Shown here in pieces: positions 40,493 to 48,458 of a stretch of 64,000 nucleotides of DNA (positions are counted from its first letter, which is position 1; each line of letters opens with the position of its first letter). The position numbers and the translations under genes were made by a program. A model generated the notes under the pieces. The model had not been told where the DNA came from. It saw only the letters and a program-made list of their open reading frames with translations, and did no database searches. Origin of the DNA: Planctomycetota bacterium (GTDB taxonomy: Bacteria > Planctomycetota > Planctomycetia > Pirellulales > Pirellulaceae); NCBI GenBank assembly GCA_963204915.1, contig CAUJHS010000076.1, forward strand, positions 226,552 to 290,551, written 5' to 3'.

Positions 40493-40534
40493 TGCATTGT
40501 GAGGGGAAGCGAAACGCGAAACAACGAAACGCAA

Positions 40535-40618
40535 ATGACTCTGCTAATCATGTTTTTCGTTGGTGTCATCGTCGCCGCCTACGTTCAAACGCAAGTCATC
40601 GCTCCGCGCCAGTTCTGA
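40535..40618 (+). CDS. Membrane micro-peptide (27 aa)
   Basis: ATG 40535: MTLLIMFFVGVIVAAYVQTQ then a short polar end. Hydrophobic helix; first frame after the promoter. No strong ribosome-binding site. Plausible small gene, not certain. Confidence 0.4.
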   Translation: MTLLIMFFVGVIVAAYVQTQVIAPRQF

Positions 40619-40660
40619 CCTACGCAAGCTACCACGTTCTACTTTTGAGGGTTTTTCATT

Positions 40661-41908
40661 ATGTGCCAAACGTGCGAATTGCAACTGACTATTCCGGGTT
40701 TTAATCTCCCTGCGGTTGTGCCTACCGAGCCTGATCCTGTCGAATGTGACGGCTGTGGCGAATTGAACCGTCCGGCCAGTTTGCGGGAAACGCCCGAAAA
40801 CGACAATCTTTGCGACGATTGCTTCTCACGCGATTGGTGCGAATGTGACGTTTGCGGCGACGTGACCGCCGTTGACGATTCTTGCAGTTCTGAGGACGGC
40901 AGCGGTCCTTACTGCGAATCGTGCTACGACAGTAGGTATTGCCGCTGCGATTCGTGCCATTGTGAGGTTTCTACCGACGATGTGCGGAACGACGGGCGGC
41001 GCAACTATTGCGACGATTGCTACTGGGACGTTTATACCACCTGCGACAACTGCGGCGACGAAATCAATCGCGACGATGCTGTCTGCGCCGACTATGGTTG
41101 CTACTGTGAGAGTTGTGCCCCGCGTGAGGATTACGACGGCGACATCAGCGCGGCGTCGTTCCGATTCCTTCCCGACGATACTTGCCGCAAAACCGGTTCG
41201 CTCCGCACTTTCGGAGTGGAGTTGGAAACTGCCGAATGCGACGGCTATATGGGGCTTGACGGAGAAACGCATTTTGACAGCAAGGACGACGGGTCGATTA
41301 ACGGCAAGGAATTCGTGTCGCGCGTCCTGCGCGGCGATAGGGGGCTTGACGCCATTGCCGATTTTTGCGCTCACGCTCGGCATTGGGATGTTGACAGCAA
41401 GTGCGGTTATCACTTGCACGTCGGTTGCCAAGATTTAACCGACGATGAATTAAAATCCGTTTGTGCGGCCTACGCGCTCACCGCGCGGGTTTGGCAGTCC
41501 TTTGTCGCCCGTTCGCGTCGTTCCAATTCTTACTGCGGTGACTTGGAATGGGATGTTGACGAATTGCGGAGCGTGCGCGATTTTGCCGATTGGACCGATT
41601 CGCAGGAACGATACCAATGGTTGAACGTGTCCGCCTATAACGAACATAAGACCTTGGAGGTTCGTTTGCATACGGGCACGCTTAACAGCGATAAGGTTTG
41701 CAACTGGGTTGTGGCGCATGTCAAATTTGTCGATTACTGCGCCAAACTGCCCTATTGGAAGGTGCGGTCCTTATTTGAGGGTAAAACCAAGGAAGAGATT
41801 TTTGACCTACTTGCGGTTATTTGGAATGATTCCGAATTGACCGATTTTTACGCTGCCCGCGCTGCCAAGCATGGAACGGAATACCGCGCAGCGCTGGCCA
41901 CTAGCTAG
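40661..41908 (+). CDS. Amidoligase-family protein with N-terminal zinc ribbons (415 aa)
   Basis: ATG 40661. Residues 1-155 hold a run of C-x-x-C pairs (CDGCGEL, CDDCFSRDWCECDVCGD, CESCYDSRYCRCDSC, CDNCGDE, CESCAP): several zinc ribbons. Residues 175-400 fit the glutamine-synthetase-like amidoligase fold: RTFGVELETAECDGY, DDGSINGKEFVSRVL (G-x-E-F-V/S), CGYHLHVGCQDLTDDEL (H-x-H) and TLEVRLHTGT. Such enzymes join an amine or amino acid to a carboxylate using ATP. A class II glutamine amidotransferase encoded next, with a near-identical promoter, is its likely partner. More A/T in third positions than late genes, hinting at a separate origin. Confidence 0.85.
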   Translation: MCQTCELQLTIPGFNLPAVVPTEPDPVECDGCGELNRPASLRETPENDNLCDDCFSRDWCECDVCGDVTAVDDSCSSEDGSGPYCESCYDSRYCRCDSCHCEVSTDDVRNDGRRNYCDDCYWDVYTTCDNCGDEINRDDAVCADYGCYCESCAPREDYDGDISAASFRFLPDDTCRKTGSLRTFGVELETAECDGYMGLDGETHFDSKDDGSINGKEFVSRVLRGDRGLDAIADFCAHARHWDVDSKCGYHLHVGCQDLTDDELKSVCAAYALTARVWQSFVARSRRSNSYCGDLEWDVDELRSVRDFADWTDSQERYQWLNVSAYNEHKTLEVRLHTGTLNSDKVCNWVVAHVKFVDYCAKLPYWKVRSLFEGKTKEEIFDLLAVIWNDSELTDFYAARAAKHGTEYRAALATS

Positions 41909-42286
41909 GAATAGAACGGCACGACGCCCGGTCCGCTCGGCACATAGCGGACCGGGCGTCGTTTTGCGCGCTGGCGTCGCTCCGCTGGCTATGCCGAGCG
42001 ACGCCCGGTCCGCTGGCGTCGCTCCGCTGGCCATGCTGCGCCGGATCATGCCGAGCGACGCACGACGCACGACGCACGACGCACGACGCACGACGCACGA
42101 CGCACGACGCACGACGCACGACGCACGACGCACGGTCCGCTGGCGTCGCTCCGCTCGGCACGACGCCCGGTCCGCTGGCCATGCCGAGCGACGCACGACG
42201 CAAGGAAGCGACGCCCCGTCCGCTGGCGTCGGATCATGCCGAGCGACGCCCGGTCCGCTAGCTTCATTAAAATTTGCCAGCCTAGA
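41909..42286. repeat. GC-rich repeat block between amidoligase and amidotransferase genes
   Basis: Units such as GACGCCCGGTCCGCTGGC, GTCGCTCCGCTGGC and CATGCCGAGCG recur in both orientations. 42055-42133 is an uninterrupted heptamer array (ACGACGC, about 11 copies). No gene here; translations give only repetitive Ala/Arg/Ser/Val strings. Confidence 0.8.
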
Positions 42287-42315
42287 TTGACCTAGCTAGA
42301 AACGTGTTCCATAGT
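42287..42315 (+). promoter_or_regulatory. CTAGCTAG-class promoter for amidotransferase gene
   Basis: TTGACC (42287-42292), 17 bp spacer TAGCTAGAAACGTGTTC, CATAGT (42310-42315), then TGCATTGTGAGG as at 40464. Confidence 0.8.
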
Positions 42316-42375
42316 TGCATTGTGAGGAGAGCAAACGACGCAACGAAACGCCAATTAAGAAAGGATTATTTGCCT

Positions 42376-43278
42376 ATGTGCGGCTTATTCGGTGCAATCG
42401 GCAAGGGGATCAACCCCGGTACAATCCGCGCACTTGCCATTGCCAATAGGGAGCGCGGGACGCATGGAACCGGTTTTTTCGATTCCAGCGGAAAATTCGT
42501 CAAGGTGGGCAAGGACGCTATGGACGCGCTGAGCCTGCGGGATTTTACCGCCTTTATCAAACATTCCAAACGGTGGTTTCTCGCCGGTCACACCCGACAT
42601 AGGACGTGGGGCAAGATTAGCAATCGTAACGCGCATCCGTTCCGTTACGGTTCTATCATCGGTGCGCATAACGGCATGGTGAGTGCGCCCGGTCGGTATA
42701 AGGTGGATTCTGAGTATCTTATCGACCGGTTGAATAAGTGCGGCGGCGACTATCGGGCGGCCCATGCCGAGATTAGCGGTTATTGGGCGCTGACGTGGTT
42801 TGACGGCGACTCGTTCTATATCGGCGCGCACGATAATGAGGTTTACATCGGGCGTGCCGAAAACGGGGTTTGGTACTATTCATCCGAGAAAGCGCACTTA
42901 GAGGCGTGCGCCGATGTTACCAAACCTGAGTGTATTTGGGGTGGGCGCGTTATTCGGTTTCGCGCCGGTTGTGATATGTATGATGAATTGCCCGAATTCA
43001 TCAGTCTGGCCTATCGGCGCGAAAAACCGAAAACGCGCGTCAAGGTGCGTTATGCCGACTCTACCGACATCCCGCAGTGGTCCGATTTGGACTATTACGA
43101 CGCGCTTGCGAAGGAAGCGGGCTATACCGATTTTGACACCCTTTGCGAAGTTGAGAGTATGGGGGATCGCGCGGCCGCAATGACAATGTTGGATGATTTG
43201 TTTTATTACGGTCGCGCCACGCGCGAGGCTGCGTCCTATTCGGAGTATTGGAACGATTACACTGAGGGGTGGGATTAG
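42376..43278 (+). CDS. Class II glutamine amidotransferase (Ntn hydrolase, 300 aa)
   Basis: ATG 42376: MCGLFGAIGKGINPGTIRAL. Cys2 is the N-terminal nucleophile after Met removal. NRERGTHGTGFFDSSG (R-G-x-H-G-T-G, glutamine binding) and AGHTRHRTWGKISNRNAHPF (H-T-R-x-R-T-x-G ... N-A-H-P-F), then GSIIGAHNGMVS (the NG oxyanion element). It releases ammonia from glutamine. No synthetase domain is fused, so the acceptor enzyme should be separate; the amidoligase gene upstream is the natural candidate. Confidence 0.9.
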   Translation: MCGLFGAIGKGINPGTIRALAIANRERGTHGTGFFDSSGKFVKVGKDAMDALSLRDFTAFIKHSKRWFLAGHTRHRTWGKISNRNAHPFRYGSIIGAHNGMVSAPGRYKVDSEYLIDRLNKCGGDYRAAHAEISGYWALTWFDGDSFYIGAHDNEVYIGRAENGVWYYSSEKAHLEACADVTKPECIWGGRVIRFRAGCDMYDELPEFISLAYRREKPKTRVKVRYADSTDIPQWSDLDYYDALAKEAGYTDFDTLCEVESMGDRAAAMTMLDDLFYYGRATREAASYSEYWNDYTEGWD

Positions 43279-44518
43279 GCCGTTTTTACCTTAGTAGGCG
43301 CGGCGCGCGTTAGCGCGTCGCGCCTATTTCTGCGCGCGCTGGTTTTTCTGGCGTCGCTCCGCACGACGCCCGGTCCGCTGGCGTCGCTCCGCTGGCGTCG
43401 CTCCGCTGGCGTCGCTCCGCTGGCGTCGCTCCGCTGGCCATGCTGGGCCGGATCATGCCGGGCGACGCCCGGTCCGGTCCGCTGGCCATGCTGCGCCATG
43501 CGCTGGCGTCGGAGCATGCCGAGCAACGCACGACGCCCGGTCCGCTCTGCTGGCGTCGTTCCGCTGGCGTCGTTCCGCTGGCGTCGGATCATGCCGAGCG
43601 GAGCACGACGCCCGGTCCGCTGGCCATGCTGCGCGCCGAACGCTGGCCATGCCGAGCGACGCCCGGTCCGCTGGCGTCGGATCATGCCGCGCCCGGTCCG
43701 CTGGCCATGCTGCGCCCGGTCCGGTCCGCTTGGCACGACGCCCGGTCCGCTGGCGTCGCTCCGCTCGGCACGACGCCAGCATTCCGCCATCTCGGCACAT
43801 CCCGCACGACCCGCATAATCGGTTGTACGGATCGTAGCGATTCCGACGGTCCTGCTCGACCTGCCGGTTTTAACGATTTTGCGGGTTCTGCCGGTCCGAC
43901 CGGCTGCATACGGCCATAGCCCATATCAACCGTGGGCGCGCGAGTATGGTCGAATTTCCTAAGCGCGACCATTTCAAACCGCGAGATCGCGCCCGCGTTC
44001 AAAATTGAATCAGGCGGCACATCCCGCACGATCATGCCTCGCCCTGGCCTACTTTCTCTTACCGCACCAACGCCGACCGGCGAACCAATCCACAACGCTC
44101 CTAGCTGCCCGCTGCTGCGCCCCTGGCGTCCCGGTGGTGTCCTAAGACCCAGGAACCGCGTGAGCTTCTTGGCGGCGTTCCTGGCGGCCCTGCCGGCGGC
44201 CCGGCCCGCCCGGATCATGGCGGCCCTGGCATCGGTCCGGCCCGGCCCCAGGTCCGGCGTCGCCCTGGCATCGACCGCCCCAGGTCCGCATTGAGCGGCC
44301 CGCACCGAGCTACCGCTGGCGGCCCGCGTCGCGGCCCGGCGTGCTCGGCCTGCGTCGCGGCCCGTTCGCTCGGCCAGCGGCGGTCCGGCACGCTCGACAT
44401 CATGGCCCCGATCATGGCCCCAATCATGCGCCCATGATGCGCCGGATCATGCGCCCCAGGTCCGTCGGCTGAGAATGGCCCGCTTGTGCTCCCTGGTGTT
44501 TGCCGACACAAACGAAGA
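43279..44518. repeat. GC-rich repeat region, no supported gene
   Basis: 43376-43438 is a tandem of a 14-bp unit (TCCGCTGGCGTCGC, about 4.5 copies). The rest of 43340-43790 mixes CGACGCCCGGTCCGCTGG, CATGCTGCGCC and CATGCCGAGCG units. 43800-44500 is extremely GC-rich with CATGGCCC/ATCATG repeats. Open frames exist on both strands but all are compositional. Confidence 0.7.
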
Positions 44519-44543
44519 AAGCCCGGTCGTATCGACCGGGCTT
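44519..44543 (-). terminator. Rho-independent terminator
   Basis: Stem AAGCCCGGTCG with CGACCGGGCTT, loop of 3, followed on the minus strand by TCTTCGTTTG. Ends the operon 44607-46470 or its distal part. Confidence 0.85.
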
Positions 44544-44606
44544 CAATACCTCCAAGCGCCAACGTAAGCGCGCCGCTAAGCGCGAAGCGCCCAGCGCGGC
44601 TGCGAA

Positions 44607-44834
44607 TTAACCCTGCCCCGAACCCTCCCCGCTACGCTCCCTCCCTGCACCCGGCATGTACAGCCAAGCGGTGAACCCGCCCGGTGGTTGCTTGCCGAAC
44701 CACTCCGCTGCGTCCGCTTGCGAAACGGGACGCCCAAGCGCCCGGCTTGCTGCCCAAATCATCGCATCGCCGTGCGTGGGGAACGGCCCATAGACCCCAG
44801 TATCATCAACGTAGACTGCGCCGGTCGCTTTCAT
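44607..44834 (-). CDS. Small phage protein (75 aa)
   Basis: ATG 44834 (MKATGAVYVDDTGVYGPFPT), overlapping the upstream stop (ATGA). Contains HGDAMIWAASRALGRPVSQA and WFGKQPPGGFTAWLY. Unknown. Confidence 0.55.
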   Translation of the reverse strand: MKATGAVYVDDTGVYGPFPTHGDAMIWAASRALGRPVSQADAAEWFGKQPPGGFTAWLYMPGAGRERSGEGSGQG

Positions 44835-45019
44835 GCTTGTTCCTCCGGGTGTCGTTCGGTGTAAACCCGCCGCGCGATGTCGATAGGTTCCTTGCCGAAC
44901 AAGTCGGCAACCAGCAACACGGAAATGTAACCGGCCATCAGTTCCGGTAAATCATCGTCGCCCGCCGCATCGTTCAAGGCAATCCATTGAACAGCCTCAC
45001 GCAAGCTAGGTCGTTTTGC
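44831..45019 (-). CDS. Small helical protein (62 aa)
   Basis: GTG 45019 overlaps the upstream stop by 14 bp. Helical, VAKRPSLREAVQWIALNDAA, DLPELMAGYISVLLVADLFG, IARRVYTERHPEE. 'REAVxWIAxNDxxG' is a pattern I associate with small phage proteins. Unknown role. Confidence 0.55.
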   Translation of the reverse strand, partial: AKRPSLREAVQWIALNDAAGDDDLPELMAGYISVLLVADLFGKEPIDIARRVYTERHPEEQA

Positions 45020-45197
45020 CACTCTGTTTTTCCTTTCGTTCTGCCCGCAAACAAGCCTTGCACGTCGCCGCTCCGTGAATGCCCTCGACGCGCACGCCCT
45101 TGCGGTAGGGATCAACGCCGCACCAAGTTCGTGCGACTACGAAGAACCGGCTGCGCTTTCGCGGGATCAGCCGGTGTATCGGCCTTTCGTTCTTCAC
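45006..45197 (-). CDS. Basic zinc-finger-like protein (63 aa)
   Basis: GTG 45197. Basic, with HGAATCKACLRAERKEKQ (C-x-x-C after a His) and a single upstream Cys (RTWCGVD): an HNH-like or ribbon remnant. Overlaps neighbours on both sides. Confidence 0.5.
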   Translation of the reverse strand: MKNERPIHRLIPRKRSRFFVVARTWCGVDPYRKGVRVEGIHGAATCKACLRAERKEKQSGKTT

Positions 45198-45553
45198 TCG
45201 CTGCCCTCCACTTCAAGCATCGTGGTGTCGTCCAAGCGCCCATACTCCGCGTAGTAGGCGCAGTTCGTGCAAATCTGGTACTCCTGAATTTCACCCGTCG
45301 TGGGGTTGTATCCGGTCGCAATCTCGCGGTCGCCGCCGAGCGACGTGGCGCAACAATCGCACGGACTCCAAGAGAAGTAAGGTTCGTCGAATGTCTCGCG
45401 GTTCCCGCAACCCTCCGGGCACTTGCCGTCGTCCTCCCAGGCGGACCCGCACTCAGGGCACTCGATGTGCCCGGTGCTCAGATTGGTGATTCCCTCCCGT
45501 TCAAAGAAGTCCTTAACAGCCGCCTCATACTGTGCGTACTCGCGTTTGTTCAT
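45194..45553 (-). CDS. Zinc-ribbon protein (119 aa)
   Basis: ATG 45553 (MNKREYAQYEAAVKDFFERE). CPECGSAWEDDGKCPEGCGN, then SPCDCCATSLGG and QICTNCAYYAEYG give at least three C-x-x-C pairs. 'CTxCxxYxxYG' ends are common in phage zinc-binding early proteins. Possibly a nucleic-acid or host RNA polymerase binder. Confidence 0.6.
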   Translation of the reverse strand: MNKREYAQYEAAVKDFFEREGITNLSTGHIECPECGSAWEDDGKCPEGCGNRETFDEPYFSWSPCDCCATSLGGDREIATGYNPTTGEIQEYQICTNCAYYAEYGRLDDTTMLEVEGSE

Positions 45554-45560
45554 GCTGCCC

Positions 45561-46025
45561 CTAGACTGCCAAGGTGTGAATGCAAAGGCCCATCTTGCGA
45601 ACCCACCGACGCGCCGACTCCAAGCCGTCGAATCGGGCGTGCGTCCTACCGTCAACGCGAACTTCGCCCCGGTAGCTTCGCCCATCGACTCGCATCTTGA
45701 TGGGATGCAGGCTCACGTCGCCGTGGTGATAGTTCGGATGCTGGTAGAGAACCCGGCCCGAACCGGATCGAATCTTAACGATGTCCTGCGCGCGAATGGC
45801 GTCGCCGCCGTTGTGTCCGTGGGGAACCAAGAGCGGCACTTTAACCGTCCCTCCGCTCCGTCCGACCGTGCCGATAACGTAGTGCTCTTCCAGCCGGTCG
45901 CGGCCCGTCTCGGCGTCGCCGTAGTGAAGCCGAACAATCATGCCGTCCTGGCGGGCGCGTTCGAGGACGCGGATCACGGCATCCGGCGTGCGTTCATCGT
46001 AGTGCGTGCCGTTGATAATCTTCAT
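45561..46025 (-). CDS. Hypothetical protein (154 aa)
   Basis: ATG 46025 (MKIINGTHYDERTPDAVIRV) with CTGGGAG upstream. Core VLERARQDGMIVRLHYGDAE, GRVLYQHPNYHHGDVSLHPI, and a WYL- or Sm-like strand order. Conserved in style with other phage/plasmid proteins carrying 'RLHYGD..TGRDW.EE....G.IGRS'. Function unknown. Confidence 0.65.
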   Translation of the reverse strand: MKIINGTHYDERTPDAVIRVLERARQDGMIVRLHYGDAETGRDRLEEHYVIGTVGRSGGTVKVPLLVPHGHNGGDAIRAQDIVKIRSGSGRVLYQHPNYHHGDVSLHPIKMRVDGRSYRGEVRVDGRTHARFDGLESARRWVRKMGLCIHTLAV

Positions 46026-46164
46026 GGTGTTGCTCCCAGGTGAGAATGGGCGAGTCACTGCCCGAAGTTACACCCTCCTGCGCTTGTAAATTGAGGTTGC
46101 CGGCACCGAAACGCTGCGGTTTTCCGCAGCCAAATCGCCAGCGCGAGTTAAATTAGCGGCGCAG

Positions 46165-46470
46165 TTACCAGTAGATGAGCGCTTTGGGAATAAAGATTTC
46201 CCCGTCGGCTTCTCGGCCATCAAGATAGAGCGCGAGCGCGTGCAGCTTGCTCTCTTCCAGCGCTTTTTGTGCGACAAGCGAGTACGCTTGACCGTCCCCA
46301 TCCGGTAACGACACATCGCCGTCTTCCGGTTCATCGACCGCTTGAATTTGCAGAACCCCGTCGGCGTTGAATACCGTCCAACCCTCTTTCTTTGCGGCGG
46401 CGTCGCACTCCCGAATCCAGTAGTCGCCCAGTTCGATCATGTACTCGTTCCAAGGTGTTCGCGTGGTCAT
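46165..46470 (-). CDS. Hypothetical protein (101 aa)
   Basis: ATG 46470 (MTTRTPWNEYMIELGDYWIR), first gene after the promoter at 46508-46535. Acidic alpha/beta; QIQAVDEPEDGDVSLPDGDG. Unknown. Confidence 0.55.
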   Translation of the reverse strand: MTTRTPWNEYMIELGDYWIRECDAAAKKEGWTVFNADGVLQIQAVDEPEDGDVSLPDGDGQAYSLVAQKALEESKLHALALYLDGREADGEIFIPKALIYW

Positions 46471-46507
46471 TGGTGTTGCTCAGGTTATTACTAACTTGCT
46501 CTACAAA

Positions 46508-46535
46508 ATATTAGCTTATCTAGCTAGGTAGTCAA
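46508..46535 (-). promoter_or_regulatory. CTAGCTAG-class promoter
   Basis: TTGACT (46535-46530), spacer ACCTAGCTAGATAAGC (16 bp), TAATAT (46513-46508). Immediately after the terminator at 46542. Confidence 0.85.
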
Positions 46536-46541
46536 ATAAAA

Positions 46542-46573
46542 ATAGCCGACCGGGGACTAGACCGGTCGGCTAT
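46542..46573 (-). terminator. Rho-independent terminator
   Basis: Perfect 12-bp stem (ATAGCCGACCGG with CCGGTCGGCTAT), 8-nt loop, followed on the minus strand by TTTTATTT. Ends the 46610-49402 operon. Confidence 0.9.
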
Positions 46574-46609
46574 GCGGGTGACTAGCCCGCGTTGCAGGGA
46601 GCAAACCTG

Positions 46610-47416
46610 CTAATACGTGAAACCGAGCGACTCAACGGCGGCCCGAAACTCGGCAAGCAAGGCCGGTAGCCGTGCCTCCAAGCGGTCGCGTAAATCGTCG
46701 GCGGTTAGTTCGTCCTCCGTCGCATCAGGCCAGAGCGCGGCCCGGCGTGCGGCGTCTAGGTCGCGTTCCTTCCCTTCGCCGACCGTGCCGTATGGCTCCC
46801 AGTCAAGCACGAAGGGAAGCGGCTTTTCGTCCGATGCCTTGGTTCGATCCGTGTAGCGGGGAACGTCCCGTAGCGTCCACAACGGCAGGCCGGTCGCCCG
46901 GTCGTTGAGTTGCCGAAACTCTCCCTTGCGGAGTCCCCAGTGGTCGCGGTCGCCCGCGAGATACGTTGTATTGGCGATGTAGTGCAACGGCCCGTCGGTG
47001 CTGCACCCGTGCCACTTGAGAAGCGGCGCGAGTTCGGGCAACCGCTTGGCAATCTCGTCGTGCAGGCAACCGCCAGCGGACCATTTCAGCGTCCGCCCAT
47101 TGGCGTGCTTTACCGTGCCGTCGCGGCTGCTGCCCCTCGTGGCGTACAGGTCGGCGGTAATGGAAAACGTGTTGTGTCCGTTGCCACATTGGTCATCGTG
47201 CCGCACCGTCACGATAAGCGTTTCCGGCCCGCTGCTGGTCACGTAGTCGGCGCGAAAGGTCTTCGTCTGATTCTTCGTCAAGATGCTTGGCGACATTACT
47301 GATTCCAAACGGTGAATTGCAGTAAGAATGTCCGAACGGCATGAACCGCGTGCGGTTTGCAAATCGCGGTAGAAGCCGACTAAGGTGCGGCGCATGGCGG
47401 CCCGGTGTTCGTTCAC
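46610..47416 (-). CDS. Hypothetical phage protein (268 aa)
   Basis: GTG 47416 has a GGGGAAAC Shine-Dalgarno; ATG 47296 (MSPSILTKNQTKTFRADYVT) is an alternative and would give 228 aa. Segments: ETLIVTVRHDDQCGNGHNTF SIT, LKWSAGGCLHDEIAKRLPEL, YLAGDRDHWGLRKGEFRQL. The N-terminal half matches a conserved phage/genomic-island protein I have seen unannotated. The C-terminus is helical (DLRDRLEARLPALLAEFRAA). Function unknown. Confidence 0.65.
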   Translation of the reverse strand: MNEHRAAMRRTLVGFYRDLQTARGSCRSDILTAIHRLESVMSPSILTKNQTKTFRADYVTSSGPETLIVTVRHDDQCGNGHNTFSITADLYATRGSSRDGTVKHANGRTLKWSAGGCLHDEIAKRLPELAPLLKWHGCSTDGPLHYIANTTYLAGDRDHWGLRKGEFRQLNDRATGLPLWTLRDVPRYTDRTKASDEKPLPFVLDWEPYGTVGEGKERDLDAARRAALWPDATEDELTADDLRDRLEARLPALLAEFRAAVESLGFTY

Positions 47417-47438
47417 GTTGTTTCCCCTAGACCTCGCG

Positions 47439-47975
47439 CTAGGCAATCACGCCCGTTCGTGCGGCGTCAACGGTCCTGATGTACTTGTCCGCCGTGCGCT
47501 GGAAGCGTTGCAGTTCACTGTTGGCGTCAACGTCCTTGCTCGTAATCAGCCCGATGCCTTTCTCACCCACAACGCCGATAGGCTGCGTGTACCAACTGGC
47601 ATCGTCGGGAATGATTAGCGTTACTTCGCCGTCCTGGCCGTTGATCGCCCGGCGAATGGCATCAAGCCGCCGAGCGTCAAGACGGACAACGCGGACCTTT
47701 TCCGGGTTGTAGTTGGGAATTGAACCCGACAAACGCGGGAACCGCCCCTCGTGCGTTTCCAGTTCCACCGCGCCGCGCTCCTTCCCGAATTGACTCTTGT
47801 GAGCCAAGCCGTAGCCGCTATCGCCCGATGTCTCAACGATGCTGGCGGCTTGGCCATCCATCGCGGCGAAAAATGAGGTTTCCACCGTGCCGCAGTATTC
47901 GACGTGAACAAGGTCATAGCGACCGTTTTCTTTCGCCGCACAAGCGGCGACGTTGGTAGGGACGTTTGCTTGCAT
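47439..47975 (-). CDS. Hypothetical protein (178 aa)
   Basis: ATG 47975 (MQANVPTNVAACAAKENGRY). Beta-rich middle (VEYCGTVETSFFAAMDGQAA), LARRLDAIRRAINGQDGEVT-like helix and DASWYTQPIGVVGEKGIGLI. Not recognised. Confidence 0.6.
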   Translation of the reverse strand: MQANVPTNVAACAAKENGRYDLVHVEYCGTVETSFFAAMDGQAASIVETSGDSGYGLAHKSQFGKERGAVELETHEGRFPRLSGSIPNYNPEKVRVVRLDARRLDAIRRAINGQDGEVTLIIPDDASWYTQPIGVVGEKGIGLITSKDVDANSELQRFQRTADKYIRTVDAARTGVIA

Positions 47976-47996
47976 CGTGGTTTGCTCCCAGGTCGG

Positions 47997-48332
47997 TTAG
48001 TCAGTCAGCTCGTCGAAAAGGTGGTCATCGTAAGCCCATCCGTGCAGGCTGTCCGCACCGAAGGTTTCGATGGTCAAGCCGAGAACGCCGTGCTTCGCAA
48101 GGAACGCATCAAGTTCGGCGTCGCCTAACTCGCAATGCAGGTCGCCGATGTTGAAGTCGCCGCCGCTCCGTTTGATCGCTGCCTGCCCCGCTTCCGTCGC
48201 CTGCCAGTCGTTGACGGCGGCGGTTATCGCGTCCTTTAGCGTCTTCGCGTTGTTGATCCAGGCGGTTTGTTCGCACTCGACAACGGCGAAGTCGGACTCC
48301 CACTCGCGCGGGACGATTACACGAAGTTTCAT
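47997..48332 (-). CDS. Hypothetical protein (111 aa)
   Basis: ATG 48332 (MKLRVIVPREWESDFAVVEC). Contains AITAAVNDWQATEAGQAAIK and FNIGDLHCELGDAELDAFLA. Acidic, alpha/beta. Unknown. Confidence 0.6.
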   Translation of the reverse strand: MKLRVIVPREWESDFAVVECEQTAWINNAKTLKDAITAAVNDWQATEAGQAAIKRSGGDFNIGDLHCELGDAELDAFLAKHGVLGLTIETFGADSLHGWAYDDHLFDELTD

Positions 48333-48353
48333 GCTGGTTTGCTCCAAGGTCGG

Positions 48354-48458
48354 TTAGCGGGCGTGGCGGCGGCGGACGCGGTCAACGGCCAGCGCCAACA
48401 CGCCGTAAGGAACGAGAAACTGAGCGACGGACAACGTCACGTAAAGCAGAATGTTCAT
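48354..48458 (-). CDS. Membrane micro-protein (34 aa)
   Basis: ATG 48458: MNILLYVTLSVAQFLVPYGV then LALAVDRVRRRHAR. One hydrophobic helix and a basic tail (positive-inside). Stop of the upstream gene overlaps its start. Typical phage membrane peptide. Confidence 0.6.
   Translation of the reverse strand: MNILLYVTLSVAQFLVPYGVLALAVDRVRRRHAR

Larger units (their letters stand above)
40012..40534. other. Promoter-flanked GC-rich spacer
   Basis: Bounded by an inverted pair of ~45-bp promoter-leader repeats (40141-40190 minus, 40457-40506 plus). Between them lie repeats of GACGCCCGGTCCGCTGGC and related palindromic units. No gene seen. Confidence 0.65.

Noticed and set aside
40826..41438. Ile/Ala/Thr/Val-rich frames on both strands over the amidoligase gene
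   Set aside because: Shadows caused by its GAC/TGC-rich codon pattern.
42055..42133. Possible CRISPR array
   Set aside because: Pure 7-bp tandem repeat with no spacers.
41901..42290. Several overlapping frames giving RASCVV-type repeats
   Set aside because: Products of the ACGACGC heptamer array; no start signal or conserved domain.
43440..44305. Long frames on both strands, including a collagen-like Gly/Pro-rich one
   Set aside because: Composition-driven in a very GC-rich repeat field; frames do not persist and have no ribosome-binding sites.
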